DNA from: Anaeramoeba ignava
Lineage: Eukaryota; Metamonada; Anaeramoebidae
Direction: 5' to 3'
Assembly (NCBI GenBank): GCA_028826165.1
Contig: JAPDFW010000074.1
Coordinates: 124,001-188,000 of the forward strand
Length of the DNA stretch: 64,000 nucleotides
Both the position numbers and the translations under genes were made by a program. Shown here piece by piece: positions 35,927 through 46,774 of the stretch (within the stretch, counting starts at the first letter, position 1; the number at the start of each line of letters is the position of its first letter). The notes beneath the pieces are model-generated. The model was not told where the DNA came from. It saw only the letters and a list, made by a program, of their open reading frames with translations, and made no database searches.

Positions 35927-38691
35927 TTAAAAACCAATTTGAGTTTTTTTTGAAACGAATAAATCTTGTAATTCAAGAACCAATTGAAAATCGCTCAAAT
36001 AATTTTCTTTAGTAAGAAAATTTGATTGATTTTCAATTGGAAAATTTGGAGAATCATACAAAACAACATCTGAATTATCAAGATTATTCGAAATAAAACC
36101 GCCAAGTTTAGGAATAACAAAATTCCAAAAACGAAGAAAAATATCATTTCCAAAAATTCGGAATTTTTTTTGAAAAACACTTGAAATTTTAAACGAAGTG
36201 AATTTTTTCGAGTCAAAAATGTGATACATTTCTTGAGGAAGAAGCGTTTTTGATTTAACGGAATCGATGATCCATTTGTACGAAATAACAGGTACTTGAA
36301 GAATCAAAAGAAGAAGAAGTTGATAATTTGGTGCTTTGTTTAAAAACAATGTTGGTTCGTTAATGGTCAAATAAATTGTTGATCTTGTTGAATCAACGTT
36401 GGGTATTTCTTGTTGATCAAAAACTGTTCCCCCATTTTCCGTTATTATTTCTACAACAGACTGTTTTAGTTTTAGAGATAATGGATCAAGTTCTGAGTCT
36501 TTTTGGATAAATATAATTTGTGGTTTTTCGAAAAGTTTTGTTTTGATTTTTTTTTGACTTCTTGTGATTCTTTTTTGAGATGAAAAATTTGCATTTTTTT
36601 TAAGTTGGGTTTTTTTGATTTGATTTTGATTTTCTTTTTCGTTTTCAATTTGATTTTCATTTTCATTTTCTTTTTCTTTTTCATTTTGATTTTGATTTTG
36701 ATTTTCTTTTTTGATTCTTTTTACTTGTTTTTCCCGATTGTTTTTTTGAGTTTTCTTCGTTCTTTTTTCTTGTTTTTCTTGTTTTGCTTTTGTTTTTCTT
36801 TTTTTAATTCTTTTTTTTCTTGAAGTTTCTGATCGATGTTCATGAAGAAGACGCGAATAACAACGATTACAAATCCATTTTCCAGAGATTTCTCCATCAA
36901 ACCATTTTGGAGGTCTTCTCCATTGAGATGTTTGTGCTGTTTCGCAGAATGAACATGTTGCATCTTGATAAACGTTTGATTCGTTTTTTTTCATTTCTTG
37001 ATTTTTTGTGATTTTTTGTGTTTCTTCTTCTTTTGGGATTTCTGAGTTTGTTTCATTTTCGAATAAATTTGTAGCTGGATCTTCAAAAATATTTTTCATT
37101 TCAATTTCTTCGATCTCTTTTTCGTTTTCTAAAAATAATTAAATATTGAATATTGAATTTTTAATATTGAATATTAAATATTGAATATTGAATTTGAATA
37201 TTGAATTGAATATTGAATATTTAAATTGAATTGAATTTTGAATATTGAATATTGAATATTGAATATTGAATATTGAATTGGAATATTGAATTAAATATTG
37301 AATATTAAATATTGAATTGAATATTGAATTGAATATTGAATATTAAATTGAATATTGAATTGAATTGAATATTGAATATTGAATATTGAATTGAATATTG
37401 AAATGAATTTTGAATATTAAATTGAATATTGAATTAAATATTGAATTGAATATTGAATTGAATATTGAAATGAATTTTGAATATTAAATTAAATATTAAA
37501 TTGAATTGAATATTAAATTGAATATTGAATTGAATATTGAATGAATTTTTGAATATTAAATTAAATATTGAATTGAATATTGAATTGAATATTGAATTGA
37601 ATATTGAATTGAATATATTGAATTGAATATTGAATATTAAATTAAATTGAAATTATTTTTATATTAAAATTTTGAATTTATATTTATATTGAATATTGAA
37701 TATTTATATTGAATATTTATATTGAATATATTTATATTATAATTATATTTTATTGAATATTGAATATTTATATTTTATATTTATTTTATATTTTTATTTT
37801 TATTTTTATTTATTTTATTTTTATTTATTTTTATTTATTTTTATTTGTATTTATATTTGTATTTATATATTTGTATTTATATTTATATTTATATTTATTT
37901 TTATTTATATTTATATTTTATATTTATATATTTTTATTTGTATTTTATTTTATTTTTTATTTGTATTTATATTTTTTTTTTTTTTTTTTATATTTATTTA
38001 TTTTTATTTTATATTTTATATTTGTATTTATATTTATTTTTATATTTATATTTGTAATTATATTTTTTTTTTTATTTGTATTTATATTTGTATTTTATTT
38101 GTATTTGTATTTGTATTTTTGTTTTTATATTTATATTTGTATTTATATTTATATTTTTATTTGTATTTGTATTTTTATTTTTATTTGTATTTGTATTTGT
38201 ATTTGTATTTGTATTTGTATTTGTATTTGTATTTTTATTTTTATTTGTTGTTTTTATTTTTTATTTTTTTTTTGTTGTTTTTGATAAGTTCAATTCTTAC
38301 GGCTACTAAAATAACTTTTGATTTCTTCTTGCAACTCATTCATCTCCTTTTCTTCTCTAGATTGATTTTCTTGATTTAAATTTTGAACAACAAAAGGTTT
38401 TTGTGAACGATTTTGAAAAAAAAAAGGAAAATTTTGATTTTTATCAAAACGAAGAACATTCTGAGTTTGAATAAAAGGATTTGAAATTGAATTTGCAATA
38501 GCAATTGAACTGAAATTAAATTGATGTAAAAAATCTAAACCAAAATCAAAATAATCTTCTGGTATATTGTAATTAGTGGGGGCAAGTGTTTGATCGTCAA
38601 TTTGAAAACTAACTTCATTCATTTCATTGAAGTTGGGAATTGAAGTTGAATGAGAAATACTTGTTTTCATATATTCTCTTGGTAGAATCAT
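35927..38691 (-). CDS. GATA-like zinc finger plus tandem BRCT protein
   Basis: Two exons, 38691-38301 and 37128-35927, join in phase to give 530 residues. The N-terminal 180 residues are polar. At 189-220 a Cys4 finger reads CSFCETAQTSQWRR...GKWICNRCYSR; TSQWRR and CNRC are GATA-type, but the spacing is C-X2-C-X24-C-X2-C, longer than the usual 17-20. A strongly basic Lys/Arg/Gln/Asn stretch follows. Residues about 333-425 look like a BRCT domain (VVEIITENGGTVF, then VPVISYKWIIDSVKSKTLL) and 450-530 like a second (FRIFGNDIFLRFWNFVIPKL). BRCT pairs usually bind phosphopeptides in DNA repair and checkpoint proteins; a GATA finger binds DNA. The combination suggests a nuclear chromatin or damage-response protein. 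I know no standard family with this order. Confidence 0.75.
37129..38300. repeat. GAATATTGAATT array and TTATATTTGTATTT array in the zinc finger-BRCT intron
   Basis: Half of the intron (37135-37640) is a TATTGAAT array; the other half (37740-38280) is a TATTTATATTTG/TTTTTA array. Long Phe/Tyr/Ile frames on the plus strand in the second half are repeat by-products. Confidence 0.82.
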
Positions 38692-39318
38692 CTTTTTGTG
38701 TCTTTGATTGATTCAATTTGTTCGTTTTTATATTTTTTTTTTAAAAAAAATAACAAAATAACAAAATAAAAAAAAACAACAACAACAACAAAGTAAAAGC
38801 GTTTTTTTTTTTTTATGTAAATAAAATAAAACAAAAAAAAATAAAAAAATGAGAAAAGAAAATTGAATTTTTTTTTTTATTTAAAATTTTTTTTAATTGT
38901 TTTCCGGCTAAAGAATTTCTTTTGAAGGCAAAAATTTTTTTAAATTAATTCCTTTATTTTCATTCTTATTTGAATATTTACTTATTTTTTTTTAAATAAA
39001 CTATTATAAATTATTTAATTGAATTTTTTTTTTCTTTAATTAAAAAAAAAAAGATTTTCTTATTAAAAAGTTTGTTGATCAAATCCATTGAAATTTTAAA
39101 AAGAAAATTTTAATAAAAAAAATAAAAAAAAGCAAAAAAAAAAATTCAACTTTTAAAGTAAATAATATTCTAAATTAATTTATAAATTAAAAATTAATAA
39201 AAAAAGAAGAACTCCACGTTGGAAATTTTAATAAAAATAAATTAAAAAAGAAAAACACGTAAGATAATTTTTAAAATAAGATTTTAATTTTAATTTTAAT
39301 TTTAAAATAAAAAAAAAT
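38692..39318. promoter_or_regulatory. Intergenic region with a TTTTTGCCTTC element
   Basis: The region holds the 3' flank of RBM48 and the promoter of the zinc finger-BRCT gene. On the gene's strand TTTTTGCCTTCAAAAG lies about 245 bp before the start (38932-38945), matching the element before the BTB-TLDc genes. A small unique islet, GAACTCCACGTTGGAAAT, lies at about 39210. The rest is A/T runs. Confidence 0.35.
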
Positions 39319-40117
39319 TTAAATAAAATTGATTCTTTTCTTCCTTCGGTTTCTTCTTTTTTTTTCAATAAAATCTTCTCTTTTGTATTCAGAATCTTCA
39401 TCTTCTATAATTTTAATTTCATGTTTTGTGTTTATTTGATCCATTTGAGTTTTTTGTTGATTTAATTTTTCAATTTGATCTTGAAACTTAATTTTTAATA
39501 GATTTTCTTTTTGTTTAAAATTTTCCACATCATTCTGATTTTTATTTAATTTGACATTGATATTTTGATTGTCAATTTCAAAATTAATTGGGTTTTGAAT
39601 AGGGTTAAGATTTAATTTATTTTTTGATTTATTTAATTGGTTGTCAATTTCATTTTTATTTATTAAACTGTTATCTTTAATTAATTTATTTGAAGGCAAA
39701 CGTGTTCGAACTTCTTCAATTCTTTTTTCCAATTTAGCTTTTGTTTCTATTAAGGATTCTTCATTTGGAGCATATTTTATGTTTAAATGATTTCCAAAAA
39801 AATAACGTTCATTAAGTTTTTTTTTAGCAATTCTTGCTTCATCAATATTTAAAAATTTAATTAAAATTGAAATTGAAAATTTTTCTTCTTTTTTTTTCTC
39901 CTTTTCTTCTATTTCTTTATATTCAAGAATTGGACCGTATAAAGCAAATAATTGTATTAATTCTTTAATAACTCCTGTTTTTGGAATATTTTCAATAATT
40001 AAATAACTATAAATAAAGATTTAATAAATAAATAAAATAATTTTTAAATTTTAATTAATTTTTTTACTTTGATTCTTGACAAATTGTATAAACTTTTAAT
40101 TGTTTTTTTTGATTCAT
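39319..40117 (-). CDS. RBM48: RBM48-like RRM protein
   Basis: Two exons, 40117-40068 and 40006-39319, with a 61-bp intron give 245 residues. The N-terminus follows RBM48: KVYTICQESNYLIIENIP (human has YTV..ESRYLLVQGVP), then IKELIQLFALYGPILEYKEI, then FSISILIKFLNIDEARIAKKKLNERYFFGNHLNIKYAPNEES, and KAKLEKRI. This covers the RRM (about 15-110) and the conserved stretch after it. The rest is Asn/Lys-rich and ends in a basic cluster, KKRRNRRKKR. In animals and plants RBM48 works with ARMC7 in U12-type (minor) splicing. All introns seen in this window are of the ordinary GT...AG kind. The RBM48 5' end is repeated as fragments upstream. Confidence 0.82.
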
Positions 40118-40772
40118 TTTAAATAAAAATAAAAAAATGGAATTAATTTTTTAATCTTTAATTTTTATTCTTCTTTTTAATCTTTAATTTTTTTAAAAGT
40201 TTTTGGAATATTTTCAATAATTAAATAACTATAAATAAAGATTTAATAAATAAATAAAATAATTTTTAATTTTTAATTTTTAATTTTTGTTCTTCTTTTT
40301 AATCTTTAATTTTTTAAAAGTTTTTGAATATTTTTTCAATAATTTTAATAAATAAATAAAATAATTTTAATTTTAAATTTTAATTAATTTTTGTTCTTCA
40401 TTCATTTTAAATAAAAATAAAAAAATGGAATAATTTTTTAATCTTTAATTTTTATTCTAATTTTTAATTTTTAAATTTTAATTGTTTTTGATTCATTTTA
40501 AATAATTAAATAATTAATAAATAAATAAATTAATTTTAAAATTTTAATTGATTTTTGTTCTTCTTTTTAATTTTTAATTTTCTTTTTTTAAAAACATTGA
40601 ACTATTTCACAAAAAGAAAAAGAAAAAAGAAAAAAGAGAAAAAAAGGATAAGAAAAAGGATAAAAAAATTTCATCAATTAAAGTAAAAAAAAAAAAAGAG
40701 GATTTTTTGTGAATAATTCAAATTTAAATTCTTCTTAAATTTTTTTTTTTTCAGTAATAAACATTTTTCTAT
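40118..40772. repeat. Intergenic region with repeated fragments of the RBM48 5' end
   Basis: A 60-bp block spanning the RBM48 intron-exon 2 junction (TTTTTGGAATATTTTCAATAATTAAATAACTATAAATAAAG-like, at 39980-40047) is repeated almost exactly at 40202-40265 and more loosely at 40320-40370. The start-codon segment (TTCATTTTAAATAAAAATAAAAAAATGG) recurs at 40400-40427, and its first part near 40490. The region also contains the 3' flank of the RasGEF gene. Confidence 0.65.
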
Positions 40773-43700
40773 TCAATAATCATCAGCAGCAATTTTAAAA
40801 GACAATTCCCACATATCATCTTCAGAAATAATTTTTTTATTAGCAAAATAATTATAAACAGGAGAATTTTTTGGAAAAGAATAAAAAGTGGATTGAAAAT
40901 TATGAATTTCCAAAATAACGGCATAAAGCCTTCTTCGCTTAGCCCAATTAATCAAGTTATTTTCAATTCTTCCAGGAAGCTCTTCAATATTAGTCAAATC
41001 TGACAAGAAAACGCCTAAATAAGGAATAGCCGGTAAAACCGCATTTTGGAACGAATTCCGCAATTTTTTATAACCGCTAACGGCGTTAGTTAAGTCATCC
41101 AAATAACGGAATCTTTGATATATTTTTTTGGATAAACCGCTCCATGTTTGGGTTAATCTTTCAACAGCAGAATTTTGCAATCCTGATACAATTGCCATTA
41201 AATCGTTGAAATTGTTCAGTGTGCATAAAAGATCCGCTAATTTAATCACTTTGGTCAGCTTCTTTACTCTTTTATTAAAGTCCATTTCTTCCACAATTAA
41301 TCCTGATGTCCAATCTGCTAAGTCGTTGAATTTCTTGATGCTGCCCATAATGTTTGGACTGATTTCGTGCTTGTTGATTTTGGTCCATGAATTATTCAGA
41401 AATTCTCGTGTTTGGATTTTTGCAAAATCATCGAAAGACATTAAGCATAATTGGTTTGCGGCTTGAATGTTTGGAATTTGCAAAAAATCAGTGAAAACTT
41501 GTTCTTTTTTTTTCTTTTCGGTTTTTTCTTCGCTTATATTTTTTTCTTCCTTTATGTTTTTTTCTTCGTTTAAATTTTCAAGAGCAATTTCTTTTGGATT
41601 CTGTTTGTTTTTCTCTTTGGATTTTTTGGGTTTATTTGAATTGGACAATTTGGGTCTTCTGCAAGGCATGCATCCTTTCAATTCCAAACTATCATCATCA
41701 TCATCACTATTGGTTTCATATTCAAAAATATTAGAAGGTAACTGAGCAAGAGAAGGAGAAATTAAGCTGTTCAAACGAAGAGTAGGATCAAGACTAACTG
41801 AATCCATATCTAATTTGCTTAAATAAACCCGAATTTGGTCGCGATATCTGATAACACCAAGATCCTGGCTCTGAAGTCCGACACTGCGAAGAAACTCTAT
41901 GATAAGAGTCTTGGCTTCTGTGGGAAGTCTTTTGTCGCGAAGTTCAATTAGTTTATAGATGATTTTCATCACGTTTTGCTGTATTTCAATCTTCTCATGT
42001 GGTGCGATTCTTGTGTTTGTAAGTGGATCAAATCGCGGGATATGAAAACGTTCAAATAATTTCTGAAGAATCATAACATCTTCTGAAAAAGTCGGAACCA
42101 TATGAAGAAACATCTCCATAAATTTGACACAATGACCCTTTCCTGATGTCAGGATTTCCACCGACTTGTTCAGACTCGCTCCTCTTACTTTCTCAAATAA
42201 ATCCAAATTCGGATCCGTTAGTTTGACTGAATCTTCCCAGATAATGTTCTGGATTGATGATCCGATTTCTTGCCAAATATTCATCGAATCAACAACATCT
42301 TTCTTTTTGATTCTTCTTATCGACATTTCTCCTCCAGAATACAACATGTCTTTTTCCTCACCACTTTTTTTACTTGATTCAACTTGATTTTTTTGCTGTC
42401 CAATCGCATTTGGATTCTCATTAGTTTTCGGATCAAACAAAAGGTTTCCCGAATTCGGGTTTTGTGGATCGTTGCTGTTGATTTCAATCGGAAGTTCCAC
42501 AAATTCATCGTCGATTTGATCGTCTCTTATTACCAAAGATGGTATCAATTTTAGTACTGCTCCTGCAACAATTCCTTGATAGGAAAGAGCCAAATTCTCT
42601 TCCAAAAGTATCAGTTCCAAAACATCAATCTGTTTTGGTTTTTGTGCGTTTGTTTCCGTTACATTGAATGATATATGAACTGTTTTTTTTGGAATGTTTG
42701 TTTCATTTTCTAGGTTGTTTTTATTCATTTCTTGATCTGTTTCAAATTCATCATCGCGGAATTCGTCGAGATTTAATTCATTTGTGTTTTCGTTGCTTTT
42801 GACTTGCTCTTTTTCAGAATTGGATTCTTCTGTCTTTTTCTTTGCAAATTACATGATACAATGTGTAAAAGTTATCTTTTGGAAGATCGAAAAATTTGCA
42901 GAATTCTTTGACTAACATTCGTGGATTTGTTGAGAAATCGACGAATATTTGGACTTGTGTTTCGTATGTTTTGCGTTTTGTTTGTCTATCAATAATTGAG
43001 TATATCATAGTAGCATTTCCAGGTTTTGGTCCGAATTTAACAATTAATGCGCCTTTTGACTTAATATTTTTAATTTTAATATTTTAATATTTTTAATTTA
43101 ATATTTTTATTTTAATATTTACATAATAATTATAGATATAAGAAGATAGCATCCGATCATTTATTGATTCCATCCAAATCCCAAAATGATTTTTGGCTCG
43201 TTCTTGGCTTTTTGTTGGACTCACTTCACTCAAATCAATAAAAGTGCTCTGTTGAGGTTTAACCCAAATTGCAGAGATAGTTCTTTCACCTCGTGATCTA
43301 CTATTAAGACTTTTTCTTTCAGGCAATTTCAATAACAATCCATATTGTGACGATGAAACTCCCAATTCAGAACACAAAGATTGAATCACATCAAAAACTT
43401 TTGTATCAATTTTAAATTTTTTCGAACGAAGCGATAAATCAACAGGATTTGGTGGTAAAATTATACTAATTTCCTGTTGAATTTTACAGGCAAGCTTCAT
43501 TTTCTTTGATTTGTATTTCGAAATTAGTTCCTCTTCTAATAGAATTTTTCCATCAATAAAACTCCATTCATTTTCTTCTTCATTTGGATCTTTTTTTGTT
43601 AAATCCAACTCTTGACTTTTTTTTAAATTCCAACTTCCATCTTCATAGCTTGCCAGAATTTGATAATTATCAGGATCTAAATTGTAATTTTCTCCGATTG

Positions 43701-46231
43701 CTTCAAGAATATCTTTTACTTTTGTTGTTTCCGAAATTTTGGCTTTCACACATTGACCTGTTGGTATTTGAACTATGATATATGCCTTTTCTTCTTCAAC
43801 TTTATCTTCACTTTCTGATTTTTCTTTTGAAATTGTTGGTTCTGTTGTTTCATCATCATCATTACTATCACTATTTTCACTATTTTCACTATTTTTATTG
43901 TTTTTTTCATTTCGATCTTTTTTGTTATTTTGATTATCTTGATTATTTTCATTCTGTTTTTCATTCTTTTCATTCTTTTCATTCTTTTCATTCTTTTCAT
44001 TCTTTTCATTTTGATTATTTTCTTTGATTTCTTTGTTCTTTTGAGCTGATATATCTTTTTGTTTCTTTTCATTTATAAAAAATTAAAATTAAAATTAAAA
44101 TTAAAATTCAAATTCAAATTCAAATTAAAAATATTTACAAGAAGTTCCAGTTTATCAAAAACTTCAGCAAAATCATATTCTCTTTCATCGTAATTTTTAA
44201 ATAATTCATCAGAAAGACTATTGATAATTAATTCGAGAGGAGGATAAAATTCTTTTGTTGAAATATTTTTATAATCTTCTCTCAAAATGACCAAAATACG
44301 AACAAATAAAATCATGGATAAAATTTTGATTTCATTATCAACTTTTTCTGAGGATAAAACTTGAAGAATTTGTGCTAAATGATTGTCGCTTTTTTTGTAC
44401 TTCATGGATATTTGCTTATCATGATTTGAATTTTTAAGGATAATATCTAATAAACAAACAGGAATTGCAATTGGAATAATTTTGACTTCGTTTTCAATAT
44501 CCAATAAATTTGGAGAAACTTTAAAAATTAATTCTGAAATGAAGGTTGGATTTGGGACTAAATTAAGGAGGGTTTTGATTGCTAAAATGGAAATTTGAAA
44601 TGAAGTTCTATCAAAATAATAATAAATATAAATATAATAATAAATAATTTTAAGAGAATTTTGTTTTTGAAAAATTACAATTGATTTTCTGATACTAAAC
44701 TAAACGGATTTTTTGGTAAGAAAGAAAGAAGAGAGAAAAATAATCCTATTCCTTTGATTCCCATTTGTTTTTCGAGAAAATTTAAGCAATTAGAACTGAA
44801 AACATTTTGCATTTTTTCCTTTGCTAATTCACATTCTTTTTGTGTTGAATATTTTAAATTATAATTTTTATCTTCTTGGGAAAAAGTTTTTTCAATATCT
44901 TTATCAAAATATTTTGGAGTTAAAGGAGAAAACTCATTATCTTCAATTGTATTTGAATTTGTATTTGAATTTATATTTTCAATTTGCAGTTTTAAATCTT
45001 GATTGGTGAAATTAAGGAAGTTTTTATTTATACTTGCATCAGTAACAATAGCACTTAAATCACTTGATGAATTTTTTGTTGTTTGACTTGTTGTTCTTTG
45101 TTTGAAAAATGTTTCTGTCATTATAACTGATGATGTTGTTGTTGTTTCTTCTAATTCTTCTTGGTATAAAAAAAGCATTCTTCTTTTTCTTTCCATACTC
45201 ATATTATTGATTGTTTCTTTAAGTTTGGAGTCCATTCTAATAAAGCAAATTTATTTAATTTTGAAAATGAATTTTAATTTTCATTTTAATTTTAATTTTC
45301 AAAATGAATTTTAATTTTAATTTTAATAATTTTAATTTTAATTTTAATTTTAATTTTAATTTTGATTTTAATTTTAATTTTAATTTTAATTTTAATTTTA
45401 ATTTTGATTATAATTTTAATTTTAATTTTAATTTTAATTTTAATTTTAATTTTAATTTTAATTTTAATTTTCAAAATGAATTTTAATTTTAATTTTTAAT
45501 TTAAATTTTAATTTTATAAATGAATTTTAATTTCAATTTTAATTTTAATTTTAATTTCTTTTGTTAATATTTGCCTCATTTGTTTTTTTTTAAATAAAAA
45601 ATTAAAAGCAATAATAAAGAAAAAACTTACTTCCATTCATCTAATAATTGATTTAATTTTTGATCTACTTCTTGATTAGTTAAATTCATAATAATTTTAA
45701 CTGATTCTGAAGAATTTTCATTAAACATTGGTCTTTTAATTGGATTTTGAAGGAAAATGGCACTTTTAGGTCTTTTTTTTTTATATTTCCCATGTTTTTG
45801 TTTTTTTTGTTTAATTTCTTTTGGTTTTTTTGGTTCTTTAATTGTAAAGTCTTTAAATTTTTCATTTTCATTTTCATTTTCATTGTCATTTTCATTGTCA
45901 TTTTCATTTTGCTTTTTATGTTTTAAAATAATATTTGACTTTGACAACTCTTTGTTTGTATCTTTTTTAGAAAATAAATCAAATCGATATTTGTTTTGAT
46001 TTGTATTTGTTCTTCCAACATTTTTTCTAATTTCTTTCATCACGTTATTAATCATTTTCTTTGAAAAATGAAAAAAAAATATATAAATAAAAAGTATTTT
46101 TTTTTTATTTTGTTTTTTCCAAATTTTTTTTTTACTTTTTTTTTGTGTTTATTTTGATAAGCTCTCCTTTTAGAAGGTGAAATAGTTTTAGATCTAAATA
46201 ATTTTGGATGTTTTTGATATTGAAATTCCAT
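40773..46231 (-). CDS. Large multidomain Ras guanine-nucleotide exchange factor, with a +1 frame break
   Basis: Exons 46231-46136, 46058-45631, 45236-44679, 44607-44139, 44064-43123 and 43059-40773 give about 1592 residues; all junctions are in phase. The first exon (MEFQYQKHPKLF...) is less certain, with ATG 46055 as an alternative. The C-terminal 230 residues are a CDC25/RasGEF domain (FNDLADWTSGLIVEEMDF, FNDLMAIVSGLQNSAVERL, RFRYLDDLTNA, AIPYLGVFLSDLT); a REM domain precedes it (VRGASLNKSVEILTSGK, FLHMVPTFSEDVMILQKLFE). Upstream are about three ubiquitin-like/RA-like segments. Near the N-terminus a helical part (LDEWKMDSKLKETINNMSME, then FLEKQMGIKGIGLFFSLL and ILAIKTLLNLVPN) resembles the GBD/FH3 region of formins. 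In the last exon the frame hits TGA at 42816-42814 and continues in +1; a 19-nt GT...AG stretch just upstream (GTAATTTGCAAAGAAAAAG) could also restore the frame. Confidence 0.8.
45237..45630. repeat. TTTTAA hexamer array in a RasGEF intron
   Basis: The intron between the second and third RasGEF exons is mostly TTTTAA hexamers with AAAATGAATTTTAATT punctuation. Confidence 0.8.
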
Positions 46232-46774
46232 TTTATCTTTCGGTTATTTTTTTTTTTTAATTGATTTTGTTCTCTTTTGTTTTAAAATTAAATTTTTTTT
46301 AAAATCTTGAAAGAAAAAATTTTTCAATAAAAGTATTTCTTTTGTTTTTTGTTTTTAAAAAGTAAAAAAAAAAAAAAAGTTATTTAATTAACGAACAAAA
46401 AGAAAACTAAATAAAAAGAAATAAAGAAAAAGAAAAATAAAAAGAAAAATGAAATTTTTAAATTAAAAAATAAATTAAAAAAAAAATTTTATTTTAAATT
46501 ATTTGCCTTCAAAAATTTTTAATTAAAAATAAAAACAAAAAAATTATTTTTTTTTTATTATTTTTATTCTTTTTAAAAAAAAATAAAAATTTTAATTTAT
46601 AATTCTTCTTTCATTTTTTAAATTTAAAAATAATAAAAGAGATCCCAAAACAAAAATCAAAAACAACAAATCAAAAACAAATCAAATTTAAATAAAAAAA
46701 AAATAAAAAAAATCTTTATTTTTTTTAATTTCATTTTTTTTCTTTTTTTTTTAATTGTGTTAATTAATTTTTAA
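46232..46774. promoter_or_regulatory. Divergent promoter region, RasGEF (-) and PAS gene (+)
   Basis: About 540 bp of A/T runs. TTTGCCTTCAAAAATTTTT lies 270 bp before the PAS-gene start (GCCT at 46505), in the same orientation as before the BTB-TLDc genes. A polypurine stretch (AAAGAAATAAAGAAAAAGAAAAATAAAAAG) precedes it. No gene is seen. Confidence 0.4.

Noticed and set aside
37753-38380. Plus-strand Phe/Tyr/Ile open frames in three frames, resembling membrane proteins
   Set aside because: All frames are open at once because of a TATTTATATTTG-type repeat; the region is an intron of a minus-strand gene with matching splice phases.
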